From Chrysoperla carnea (taxonomy: Eukaryota; Arthropoda; Insecta; Neuroptera; Chrysopidae): a stretch of DNA of 64,000 nucleotides. Shown piece after piece: positions 36,622-48,100 of this stretch. A model generated the notes under the pieces. That model did not search any database. It had not been told where the DNA came from and saw only the letters and a program-made list of their open reading frames with translations. Position 1 is the stretch's first letter. Every line of letters starts with the position of its first letter. The stretch is taken from assembly GCF_905475395.1 (NCBI RefSeq), contig NC_058338.1, positions 95,651,435-95,715,434 on the forward strand, in the 5' to 3' direction. Both the position numbers and the translations under genes were made by a program.

Positions 36622-37217
36622 TTATATTGGCATAGATAATAGATGGTGTTTAATGCATTCCCGTTTTTAATTGATATAATTTCGCAAACTCAAGTACGCC
36701 TAATCCCTGCTTCATATAAAGAGTTTATAGCATATACTTGAAACTCGATAAATAACTTTTATCGATAAAAAAGCTTCAAACAAAACATTTTGGGTGAATA
36801 TGCGCACATCTTACGCAGATATTTATAAACTTGACCTAAGATTTCAAGTTCAATGAAAAGCTCGATCTACTCCGTAATTGGTAACAGATAGAGAAACACT
36901 TTAAATTAGAAAGTTTTTATGGTTAAAAATGTAACATTTTTGTTCGAAACATTTGCCGAAAACAGTATAGTTAACGAAAAAACAGACTGAAAAGTTTTAC
37001 CCAAAATAATTATAACTTATAATTGTTTCTACGGCATCAAGACACTCTTCGAAAAATATTTTCCAATAAATCCAATGAAAGTGGTTTATTTTTCCATAAA
37101 AACAATTTTTTGTTCAAATTGGAATGAAGAAACACGCAAAAAAATTAAAACTCTGTCTTAACTATTCGGTTATTTACAAAAAAAAAAAAGTGTTCGACTA
37201 ATGTTTGTAAGTTATAG
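36622..37217. repeat. Repeat core, first copy (part 1)
   Basis: Nearly identical to 42232-42828 (CATAGATAATAGATGGTGTT, CGCACATCTTACGCAGATAT and all between). No protein-coding frame. Confidence 0.8.
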
Positions 37218-37882
37218 TGTGATCAAATTAACTTTTTGAATTTTTTAATTCTGAGTTCGGAGAAAAAAATTGAATTTAGTAGATCATTATGATACAAATT
37301 GAAGAAACTAAAATCTAACATTTTATGATGGTCGGAAAGGGTCCAAAAAAAATGGTAAAGTGGCCTAATCCGGTCTTTCGCGTCAGACACCGTCGGATTG
37401 AGTTAAAAATAAAAAAGCGTTTAATAAGCTTAGGCGCCGTAAAAAGGCGGAAAAAATGAGCTGCGAATGAACCCGATTGATCATTCGATGTCCCCACAAA
37501 TTGCAAAAAACCATCGATTTTGCTCGAAATTTCAAAACTTCATAACTCTTGTTGTTTTAAAGATTCAAAGCTGAGATTTAAATGGATTGTAGCTTTTGTG
37601 CCCATGAAGTATCACACACAATTTCAGCAAGATCGAATGTATACTTTTTGCAAACCGCAGCTGAATGCAAAAAACAGGACTTTTGTAAAATGGCCCTAAA
37701 AAAGTTGTGGTGCGGTAACGCGCTATTTTTTTTACGCGATCATATGCTTCAATAGTTAAAGTAATACCTACTAAAGTGCCAATCTCTTATCTTTAGTAAC
37801 AGTTACTAAAATATTAATTTTAAATTACTATTATTTTAAATTATAACATTAAAAATAGGATGGGAGTAATGGGAGCAATTAT

Positions 37883-38543
37883 TAAGAGACAGAAGTTTTG
37901 TGACATTATAGTATGATGCATATGCATTTAATATTGTGATGCACTTACTATATTGAACTTTTGCTGCTATTTAGCTGCCTTGATGGATTATGTTTTGCTC
38001 TTTCGTAAGGCAAGAGTAAAAACTTTATCGTATAATACCTTATTGTAACTGTATTTAACACATATTCTTTGCATGTGAATTTAATTTTTGCATTTGCCGT
38101 TAACAGTTTGAATAATTCCTAGTACTTCCATAAGTGACTGTTAAATATAATTCAATTTTTTTATTAATTAAGTTACCTATGTAACTTAATATATTATTAA
38201 TTGAGTTGATTATTGTCAAATAAATTGCAAGTTACATAATTAATTTTCAAACATTATATTGGAAAATATTTCTTCTATTATAATATTGTGTTTTTGTTTG
38301 GAGATTTATTTGTAAAGTATGGCTGATATTACTATCGATTGTGCAATCTGCGGCAAGGACGCTTCTATTGGTTCCGTTGCTATTAAGAAGCGCGGAATAA
38401 AATTAATGCTAGCCATCGTAGTAAAGATAAGATGTACTTGAAGTTTAAGAAGCAATGCCCTATTACCGTCGGGAAATTAAAGTTCATCACAATATTAAAT
38501 GCATATGCATCATACTATAATGTCACATAACTTCTGTCTCTTA
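37883..38543. mobile_element. 661-bp DNA element with ~60-bp TIRs
   Basis: Starts TAAGAGACAGAAGTTTTGTG and ends CATAACTTCTGTCTCTTA, with paired TATGATGCATATGCATTTAA arms. Contains a short frame at 38319 (MADITIDCAICGKDAS) with a CxxC pair; otherwise non-coding, so probably non-autonomous. Confidence 0.7.
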
Positions 38544-39175
38544 GATGTGTACCTTTGAATATATCATTTTTCGTTTGAAGCATTTTCCTCGATTCAACTT
38601 ATTTTTCGAGTTTTACGTATATATCAAGTTAAAAACTCTGTAAAAGCTCAAACCAACTCAACCAAATTTTTGAAATTACCAAATTAAATACATTTCAAAT
38701 ACCTCCTACGCTAGCTTGTACCTGTACCTACTATAAGAGAATAAATATTTTATTTACAATTTTATCAATAAAAATGCAGTTTTTATTTCATGATCAATTT
38801 ATTTATCTTTATTAGAATAAACAGTTAAATAATTTTCCTTCCTATCCACATCCTCTTCACACTTCCTAATTAACACTTTTTTTATTGTACGAATTATTAT
38901 TCTTTAATAAAAATAAGATTCGCATAAAGCATTAATCTACACCTACATAAAAAATGATACAAATCATCATTAAATATATATTTTGACATTAATCACTCCC
39001 AAAACACTTCAAACAAACCTTCACAAACGATTCGATCTTTGAAAATTTCCCGATTAAATAAATATAGTTTTAATGTCAAATAAACATTCACATAAATTAA
39101 AAAAACAAAATTATTGTCAATGAAGAACATTTGAATATTGCCGCCATTCATATAACCATAAAGAATCTTCTAAAA
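38544..39175. repeat. Repeat core, first copy (part 2)
   Basis: Matches 42879-43556 (GTGTACCTTTGAATATATCA, CCTCCTACGCTAGCTTGTAC). The last ~180 bp resemble the right satellite arm. Confidence 0.75.
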
Positions 39176-39280
39176 ATTGCGAGTAATACATTTCAAAACG
39201 TTAATACTGATTTATTTGTCAGTGAAGAACAAATAAATAGAAACAAATTAAACGAATTAAATACAGAACTGATTATTAAC

Positions 39281-39932
39281 AAGTGAAAACAAACAATTGA
39301 CTGAGTTAATTGTTGAAATACCATGTACAGGCAGTGTTGATATCTCTGTCACATTTCACATACATACATATCTGACATATTTAACTGATATTCTCATATA
39401 ATGCGCAAGTGTTGATGCGCAATCGTTTGTTTTTTTGACGTCACGTAAATAACAAAAGATATTCACTTTGATATTCCTATATTAATACATACTATAAAAT
39501 TTGCACCTAATTAACGCCCTCGTGGGTAACCAGTGATGTTTACAAAAAAATGTTTCAAACAAAAGTTTTTTATTTTTTTATAAGCAACATTTTTTACATT
39601 TAAACTTTGGTTCTATCTCTAACGGTTTACAAGATGGGTCCTACGGACCCAAGACCCAATTGACCTATGATGCTCATTTACGAACTTGACCTGACTTTTT
39701 ACGTCCTGAGTACGCTGTAAAAATTTCAGCTCGATATCTTTTTTCGTTTTTGAGTTATCGTGTCCACAGACGGACGGACGGACGGACGGACGGACAACCG
39801 GAAATGGATTAATTAGGTGATTCTATGAACACCTATACCAAAATTTTGTTGGTAGCATCAATATTTTTAAGCGTTACAAACTTAGGACGAAACTTAATAT
39901 ACTATGTATATTTCATATATACATGGTATAAA
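39281..39932 (-). repeat. 550-bp dispersed repeat, copy 9, running into the 12-finger gene
   Basis: Minus-oriented copy with an expanded GGAC run (39775-39794). It ends CATATATACATGGTATAAAA directly before sequence coding for the acidic N-terminus of the 40-kb gene. Confidence 0.8.
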
Positions 39933-41162
39933 AATGAAATATTTGATGTGAGTGAAAGTGATTCAATAGATTATAAAGAACCATTCAAAGGTGAACAAGA
40001 AGGAATACTTGAAGAAACTGATATTAAAATGGAGAATGAACGAATTAAACTTGAACAACAATTAAATACTGAATTAATTATTAAAGATGAAATATTTGAT
40101 GGAAATGATTTAGAATTTCATAATATTAAAAATGAAGAAAAATCTTTGACGTGTGAAGTGTGTGATAAAACTTTTAATAAAAAACACCATTTAAGTGAAC
40201 ATAAACGAATTCATACCAGGGAAAAATGTTTTTCATGTGAAGTGTGTGATAAATCATTTAATTATAAAAGCAACTTAGTTCAACATAAACGAATTCATAC
40301 CAAGGAAAAACCTTTTTCATGTGAAGTGTGTGAGAAATCATTTACTTATAAAAACGGTTTAATTCAACATGAACGAACTCATACAGGGGAAAAACCTTTT
40401 TCATGTGAAATGTGTGATAAAACATTTACTCTAAAAAGTAATTTAATAAACCATAAACGAACTCATACAGGTGAAAAACGTTTTCCATGTGAAGTGTGTG
40501 ATAAATCATTTAATTATAAAAGCATCTTAGTTCAACATAAACGAATTCATACCGGGGAAAAGCCTTTTTCATGTGAAATGTGTGATAAAATATTTACTCA
40601 AAAATGCAGTTTAAATGTACATAAACAAAGTCATGTAGGTGAAAAACGTTTTTCATGCGAAATGTGTGATAAATCATTTAATTATATAAACCTTTTAATT
40701 CAACATGAACGAATTCATACTGGGGGAAAACCCTTTTCATGTGAAATGTGTGATAAAGAATTTACTCAGAAAAGTAATTTAGTTACACATAAACGAACTC
40801 ATACAGATGAAAAACCTTATTCATGTGAAATGTGTGATAAATCATTTAAAAGAAAACTCGATTTAATTCGGCATGAACGAATTCATACTGGGGAAAAACC
40901 TTATTCATGTGAAATGTGTGATAAAACATTTGCTCAAAAAAGCAGTTTAACTATACATAAACAAAGTCATACAGGTAAAAAACGTTTTTCATGTGAAATG
41001 TGTGATAAATCATTTAATTATATAAACCTTTTAATTCAACATGAACGAATTCATACTGGGGAAAAACCCTTTTCATGTGAAATGTGTGATAAAACATTTA
41101 CGCGGAAAAGTTATTTAATTCTACATAAACGAATTCATACCGAAGATAAATCTAAATTGTAA
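39825..41162 (+). CDS. Poly-C2H2 zinc finger protein (12 fingers); N-terminus uncertain
   Basis: Twelve nearly uniform C2H2 fingers (FSCEMCDK/FSCEVCDK type, TGEKPFSC linkers) run from about residue 108 to near the stop. The frame is open from an ATG at 39825, but the first ~35 residues are encoded by the end of a dispersed 550-bp repeat (39281-39932) and form a hydrophobic stretch unlike the sister genes. A start at 40029 (MENERIKLEQQL), or an upstream exon spliced in after the repeat, is more likely. The RIKLEQQLNTELIIKDE motif matches the 33-kb gene. Fingers 6-8 and 10-12 are close copies; fingers 7 and 11 are identical (NYINLLIQHERIH). Likely a nuclear DNA-binding protein. The gene sits between the inverted satellite arms of a 9.9-kb repeat structure. 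Confidence 0.78.
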   Translation: MNTYTKILLVASIFLSVTNLGRNLIYYVYFIYTWYKNEIFDVSESDSIDYKEPFKGEQEGILEETDIKMENERIKLEQQLNTELIIKDEIFDGNDLEFHNIKNEEKSLTCEVCDKTFNKKHHLSEHKRIHTREKCFSCEVCDKSFNYKSNLVQHKRIHTKEKPFSCEVCEKSFTYKNGLIQHERTHTGEKPFSCEMCDKTFTLKSNLINHKRTHTGEKRFPCEVCDKSFNYKSILVQHKRIHTGEKPFSCEMCDKIFTQKCSLNVHKQSHVGEKRFSCEMCDKSFNYINLLIQHERIHTGGKPFSCEMCDKEFTQKSNLVTHKRTHTDEKPYSCEMCDKSFKRKLDLIRHERIHTGEKPYSCEMCDKTFAQKSSLTIHKQSHTGKKRFSCEMCDKSFNYINLLIQHERIHTGEKPFSCEMCDKTFTRKSYLILHKRIHTEDKSKL

Positions 41163-41879
41163 AATAAAAATACCTATAAAATTTATTTAAAGGAGTAACG
41201 TGAGGAAGCACACTCGAGGAAGCTGGGCGAGGTGAAGTATCCAATGGTCCAAATGTATGGAGGTTTAAGAACAAAACTTCCATCGAATCAAATTTTAATA
41301 ATAATTGTCATACAAGCATTTATTGTCATAAAAACCTTTGAATATTATGAAAAAGTGAATAAATATTGCGTGATAATAAAATTGATTTATATTTATTTGA
41401 TTTTCTTGAAGTTCTTTTTATGATAAAAAATCTTGCACACACTGTAATATGAAATTAATACGAATGTCAAGTTGGTACTACTGATACTGTTTATATCATG
41501 GTACAATTATTGGGATCTGACATATGGGCGGGGCTAAAAAAACATGGCTGACATAAAGTGACAAATTTTAATAATAACGTAGCAATACATATTCTTTATG
41601 CAATTTTTCAAGAAGAGAATGATTAATATTAATGAAATTTGTTGTTGGGGGTAAACAAAACCGAGTAATCGTAATTTTACTGAATATGAAAGACTTTTGA
41701 AAGCAAGTCATGTGATTAAATGTCGAAAAATCAAATCGAAGGTGATGAGAATGTGCTCAGTTTAACGTCATACTGTTTACAAATAACAGTATTTAAATAA
41801 ATTGAATTGATTTTTTCTGATTTTTAATTGTCTTTTACCTATCCTTCTCTTTCTTCCGTCTGTCCTACCCTTTTCTTTC

Positions 41880-42215
41880 TTATTCCTTTATCAAATTTCA
41901 TGATTTTCCCTTTATTTTCAAGCTTATTTGGTTTAGAATTGGTGAAAGTATACTCACAATCTTAAAATGTACTGCTTAGGAAAAAACAGACAAATAATTT
42001 GAACGAAAAAATATCCATAAATTTAAATAATAAGTTTATTAGGCAAACATGTTAGTTGTTATAGATGCTCTCCTAATACGCCAGACATATAATTACTATT
42101 TTAAATACATGTTCTCCTAATATTAATTAAAAAACTTTTGACTTTTTTCTCCACTTTTCTACCATATTTATTGTTTGTTATTTTTAACTACGGGAGCGGA
42201 ATTCCTCACGGATCG
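41880..42215. repeat. ~340-bp dispersed repeat, second copy
   Basis: Collinear with 27490-27880, ending ACTACGGGAGCGGAATTCCT then CACGGATCGAG. Confidence 0.65.
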
Positions 42216-42231
42216 AGAAAATACGATATAT

Positions 42232-43556
42232 TATCACTATATTGGCATAGATAATATATGGTGTTTAATGCATTCCCGTTTTTAATTAATATAATTTCGC
42301 AAACTCAAGTACGCTTCATATAAAGAGTTTATAGCATATACTTGAAACTCGATAAATAACTTTTATCGATAAAAAAAGCTTTAAACAAAACATTTTGGGT
42401 GAATATGCGCACATCTTACGCAGATATTTATAAACTTGACCTAAGATTTCAAGTTCAATGAAAACCTCAATCTACTCCGTAATTGGTAACAGATAGAGAA
42501 ACACTTTAAATTAGAAAGTTTTTATGATTAAAAATGTAACATTTTTGTTCGAAACATTTGCCGAAAACAGTATAGTTAACGAAAAAACAGACTGAAAAGT
42601 TTTACCCAAAATAATTATAACTTATAATTGTTTCTACGTCATCAAGACACTCTTCGAAAAATATTTTCCAATAAATCCAATGAAAGTGGTTTATTTTTCC
42701 ATAAAAACCATTTTTTGTTCAAATTGGAATGAAGAAACACGCAAAAAATTAAAACTCTGTCTTAACTATTCGGTTATTTACAAAAAAAAAATAAATGCTC
42801 GGCTATTGTTTGTAAGTTATGGATCAGACTGAATTTTTTATTGAACCCGAAAACTTGATCGAATTGAATACCCGTATAAGATGTGTACCTTTGAATATAT
42901 CATTTTTCGTTTGAAGCATTTTCCTCGATTCAACTTATTTTTCGAGTTTTACGTATATATCAAGTTAAAAACTCTGTAAAATGCTCCAACCAACTCAACC
43001 AAATATGTGAAATTATATAGTACAAAAAGAAAACCAAATTAAATACATTTCAAATACCTCCTACGCTAGCTTGTACCTGTACCTACTATAAGAGAATAAA
43101 TATTTTATTTACAATTTTATCAATACAAATGCAGTTTTTATTTCATGATCAATTTATTTATCTTTATTAGAATAAACAGTTAGACTATCAATAATTTTCC
43201 TTCCTATCCACACTTCACACTTCCTAATTAACACTTCTTTTATTGGACGAATTATTAATCTTTAATAAAAATAAAAAAAATTTGAAAGTAGTTTCGCATA
43301 AAGCATTAATCTGCACCTACATAAAAAATGATACAAATGATCATATAGAAAATATCCATTGAATATTTTGACATTAATCAGTCCCAAATAATAAAATTAC
43401 AAAATCTGAATATTTTTACATTAATCACTTCCAAAACACTTCAAACAAACCTTCACAAACGATTCATTCTTTGAAAACATTTACATAAATTAAAAAACAA
43501 AATTATTGTAAATGAAGTAACATTTGAATATTGCCGCCATTAATATAACCACAAAA
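42232..43556. repeat. Repeat core, second copy
   Basis: Direct copy of the core at 36622-39175 but without the 37.2-38.5 kb insertion; the two copies flank the 12-finger gene. No protein-coding frame. Confidence 0.78.
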
Positions 43557-44915
43557 AATCAACTAAAAAATAAATGTAATTAATAAATTAATTATACTTT
43601 CCCAAATGATGAAACCGTGTTTAATGTGATTCCCAAATTAATTAGATTAGTCTCCATGTAAACTATTATCAAATAACGTAAAAATAGCAAAAATTTAATT
43701 TTTTACCTCCTAAGTATACGCTTTGAAAAATAATTAATTACATGAAAACTAATCAGTCCTAAATAATAAAATTATGTTCCTAAATCTTCCCAAACGATTC
43801 CCAATTGAATAAGAACAGTTTTAATGAAAAATAAAACTTAACATTTACATAAATTAAAAAAACAAAATTATTGTCAATGAAGTAATATTTGAATATTGCC
43901 GCCATTAATATAACCACAAAAAATCAACTAAAAAATAAATGTAATTAATTAAATAATTTTAGTATCCCAAATGATAAAACCGTGTTTAATGTGATTCCCA
44001 AATGAATTAGATTAGTCTCCATGTAAATTATTATCAAATAACGTAAAAATGGTGAAAATTTAATTTTTTACCTTCTAAGTATACGCTTTGAAGAACAAAT
44101 TAATTAAATGAAAACTAATCAGTCCTAAATAATAAAATTATATTCCTAAATCTTCCCAAACGATTTCCAATTGAATAAGAACAGTTTTAAAGCAAAATAA
44201 AACTTAACATTAACATAAATTATAAAATAAATTATTCAGTAATATTTGAATATTGGCGCCATACTGCTATATAACAATTAATGGTTCAGGTGTACGGTTA
44301 ATTAACATAACCTATCAATCAACTAAAAAATAGGTGTAATTAATTAATTATACATTCCCAAACTCTGAAACCGTGTTTATCGTAATTCCCAAATGATTTC
44401 CTTTCGAATAACATAAAAATTAAGTGGATTTAATTTCCTACCTGCTAACTATACGTTGAAAAAAGAATAATTAATTACAGGAAAACTAATAATTCCCAAA
44501 TTCTAAAATTATATTCCCAAATCCTCCCAAACGATTCCCAAATGAATGGAAATAGTTTGAGTGAAAAATAACAATTTTATCTGCTAAGTATACGGAGCTT
44601 TCAGGTGTACGGTTAATTAACATAACCTATCAATGAACTAAAAAATAGGTGTAATTAATTAATTATACATTCCCAAACTCTGAAACCGTGTTTATCGTGA
44701 TTCCCAAATGATTTCCTTTCGAATAACATAAAAATTAAGTGGATTTAATTTCCTACCTGCTAACTATACGCTGAAAAAAGAATCATTAATTACAGGAAAA
44801 CTAATAATTCCCAAATTCTAAAATTATGTTCCCAAATCCTTCCAAACGATTCCCAAATGAATGGAAATAGTTTGAGTGAAAAATAACAATTTTATCTGCT
44901 AAGTATACGGAGCTC
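43557..44915. repeat. Right satellite arm
   Basis: Four units beginning near 43557, 43919, 44315 and 44630, each with ACTAAAAAATA-GGTGTAATTAATTA, ACCGTGTTTA and CAAATGAATxGxxATAGT-type motifs. Outer end CTGCTAAGTATACGGAGCTC is complementary to the left arm's outer end at 35053. Confidence 0.78.
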
Positions 44916-44961
44916 AAAAAGCTTTTCGAAAATGAGAGACAAATAAGCAAAGCACTTATAT

Positions 44962-44987
44962 GAACGCATTCTTTATTGAGTGCGTTC
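44962..44987. promoter_or_regulatory. 26-nt palindrome upstream of ZAD-H2C2 copy 2
   Basis: Half-sites GAACGCA and TGCGTTC are exact complements at the ends of a 26-nt unit, 170 nt before the ATG. Same overall length and half-site type as in copies 1 and 3. Confidence 0.6.
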
Positions 44988-45030
44988 TCACATATTCAAT
45001 CTTGTATACAAACTAAAAATGTATACATTT

Positions 45031-45045
45031 ATTTTGACAATTAAA
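45031..45045 (+). promoter_or_regulatory. Conserved TTTTGACAATTAAA block, copy 2
   Basis: About 97 nt before the ATG; same block as in copies 1 and 3. Confidence 0.45.
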
Positions 45046-45131
45046 ATTGTCTGATTATGAGAGAAAATGTTTAAATAAAATTAATTATTAATCATATAAT
45101 TGAATAAAATATTAAAAAAATAATAATAATA

Positions 45132-48100
45132 ATGACTTTCACATCGTACTGTCGATTATGTGCAAAATGTATAGCAGAAGTTGATTTAATTGATATACAT
45201 GGCAATCGAAACGGCTTAGAAATGAAAATTAAACAATGTTTTCAATTCGAATTGGATAATGATAATGTTTCACCGAAACAAGCTTGTATATTATGTGTAT
45301 CTAAAGTGCAATTGTTCCATGATTTCGTGATACAAGTACAAAAAGCTCAACTAGTATTCAAATCAAATACTAATTTTGTTGAGACAAAAGTTGAAGTGAA
45401 CAATGCTGACTTGGATGATTTTAAATATGATTTAAATAATACAAATTCGGACAAGTTTTCAGGTAATGCTTTAAATAAATAAAAAAGTTAATAGTTTAAA
45501 CTCCCAGTTGGCTAGAGATTCAATCCTTTTACGACCCTTTTATGTAGATATTTTATGTATTTAAAATTATTAAAAAAAATTAAAAACCCAACTGAGTTAA
45601 ATAGAAACAAAAGAAAAAAAGTCCAGTAGTTTACATAGCGACTTTAACAGTCGGGACCCATTGTTGGGAAGATACGAGCCAGTGTAGATTTTAGTGGGTC
45701 TCGACTGTTAATGTAAACTGCTGGACTTGTTTTCTTTCCAGTTTATATTTAACCTAGTCGGATTTTTTGATTTGTAAATAATTTTTTTATTTTATCTTTT
45801 TAGTTATATATCCCACTTACCATAGTTTGTCGACTTTAATTTTCAGCTTATGTATGTATGTTTGGTCCTTTTGAGGCGCTCTAGAAACCAAACGATCTAG
45901 AACTAAACAGAATTGTTTATGTGTCTAGAAACTTAAGACATAGCTTCGACAAGAGAATTATGAGCAACCTTTACTTTGCTTACGTTTATAGCAGGCTTAA
46001 ATACGGAGTTCTTCTTTGGGGAAACTCCACACATGCAGCTCAGTTTTTTATTCTACAAAAACGCATAGTCAGAGTTTTAGCAAACATTGATCAGCCGACA
46101 TCATGCAGAGAATTTTTAAAGAGTTCGGGTTTTTGACCTTGACAGGAATTTACATTTACGAATGTCTTATCTATACAAAACAAAATTTAAACACAATGTA
46201 TAACTATAATCATGACTATGACACGAGACATGCATCCCAATTTAGAACTCCTAAGCATAATTTAACCTTGTTTGAATGTGACCCAATACACAATGCGTCT
46301 AAGCTGTACAACAATTTGTCGGAAAGCATAAAAAGTATTTCAAGTTAATAAATTTAAAATAGCGTCTAGAAGGTTGATACTTGAAAAATCCCCATATACA
46401 CTGAATGAATTTTTTAATTAACTTTTTAATTGTGACCAGCCTATATGTATTTACACATCTTTTCGGCAATAAAATTTATTATTATTATTAACGCGTGAAC
46501 CGATTTTAATGATTATTACTTTAATCGATTTGTCTATTTAATAGCTATTCAATAATACCCCACTTGACATAGTTCGCCGACTTTCATTTTTTTTCTTTTT
46601 CACAATATGGCGCCTGGTGGTCGCCATATTGACTTTTCATTATTGCCTCGCACTCGCAAGGCCATCAAAATCGGTCAACGCGTTTGGTCTCTAGTGTGCC
46701 ACATAGGAATACACATTTTTAGTCGAGAACTTCTCTTAAATTGGGCGAGAAAAAATTGAAAATGATATTCATAGAAAAAAATGTAACAAGTGAAATTTAC
46801 AAAATTTAAAAAAATCCTGACAAATTTTTCGGGAACGGAACCCTAAACTCGCACTTGAAATATGGTGTCTGGTGATCGACATATTGAATTTTCATTACTG
46901 CCATATCTTTAGTAGCACTTGCAATGTTAAAGCAAATCAATTGACGTAAGAATCATCAAAATCGACCGACGCAATTGGCCTCTATTGTACCACATAAGAA
47001 CAGACATAGACTGATAAACACATTACGACCTTTGCGTTGCTCAGTCGGGTAAAAACATGAAAAGACAAAATTCTTGGGGAGAAAATATGAATTTAGTGAT
47101 GAAGCGCTGCTCCTTTTTTTACTGTAATGGGAATTTAAACTTATTAATTATTTATTAGTTTTTAGTAGGTTTTGTTTTAAAATAAATTGTGTTTATTTGA
47201 AAGATTACGACGACAATTATGGAGAAAGTGGGTCTGATGACGATTATGAACCTGAACCTGAACCGACTGAAATTAAAAGTAAATCCAAACAATCGAAAAA
47301 GGTGTGTATGCAATTATTATAGTTTTTATTTTAAATTAATTACAATTTTTGTTTTCATAGAATGGATTGCAATTTAAAAAAGAAGATGAAACGGAAACAG
47401 AAGAAGGTGAGTTGATGGAATTATAAGTTTTGCTCTTTAATGTGAAACTCTGATAATTTAGGTCAAGAACCAATCGAAGTATTTGACAGTAATTTCAGAA
47501 AAGTTTGAAATTGGAGAGGCTGTTTAACAAGTTCATGTCTAACAAATTTTTCGTCCACAATAATTTTTATAGTCGAGAACTTCTCTTAAATTGGGCGAGA
47601 AAAAATTGAAAATGATATTCATAGAAAAAAATGTAACAAGTGAAATTTACAAAATTTAAAAAAATCCTGACAAATTTTTCGGGAACGGAACCCTAAACTC
47701 GCACTTGAAATATATCTAAGAATACTCTCCATTAAATTACCTTTTTCCTAAAAGCGTTCTCCAAATTGAACCGATTTTGAAGATCATCATTTAATTTTGT
47801 ATTGTTTCGGATACGTAACCCTAAACTCATGTAAAACATAGCTAAGAACACTCCCCATTAAATTACCTTTCGAACAAAACAAAAAAATTAAAATCAGTTC
47901 ATCCGTTTAGGTGCTACGATGTCACAGACGGGCAGCGGTCAATTTGACCAAAAATTTGAAAAGTATGACCTAAATTTAGTAGGATTACATACTTGGTTTA
48001 CCAAAATTGGATATAATTTGGATATGATAGAGCAAATTTAATTTTATTATTTTGATGACGTCATTAAGTTTAAAAAATCGATTTTTTTTATAACATAGCC

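Larger units (their letters stand above)
45580..47055. mobile_element. ACCCGACTG-type element, second copy, in intron 1 of ZAD-H2C2 copy 2
   Basis: Starts AAAAACCCAACTGAGTT and ends GCTCAGTCGGGTAAAAA; shares several segments with 19656-20435. Interrupted by a LINE fragment and by a 142-bp duplicated segment. Confidence 0.6.

Noticed and set aside
38319-38440. Zinc-binding gene start (CAICGKD)
   Set aside because: The frame closes after about 40 residues and lies within a non-autonomous inverted-repeat element.
39825-39930. Apparent signal peptide or membrane segment at the start of the 12-finger protein
   Set aside because: It is translated from the end of a dispersed 550-bp repeat found in many non-coding places; sister genes have acidic N-termini instead.
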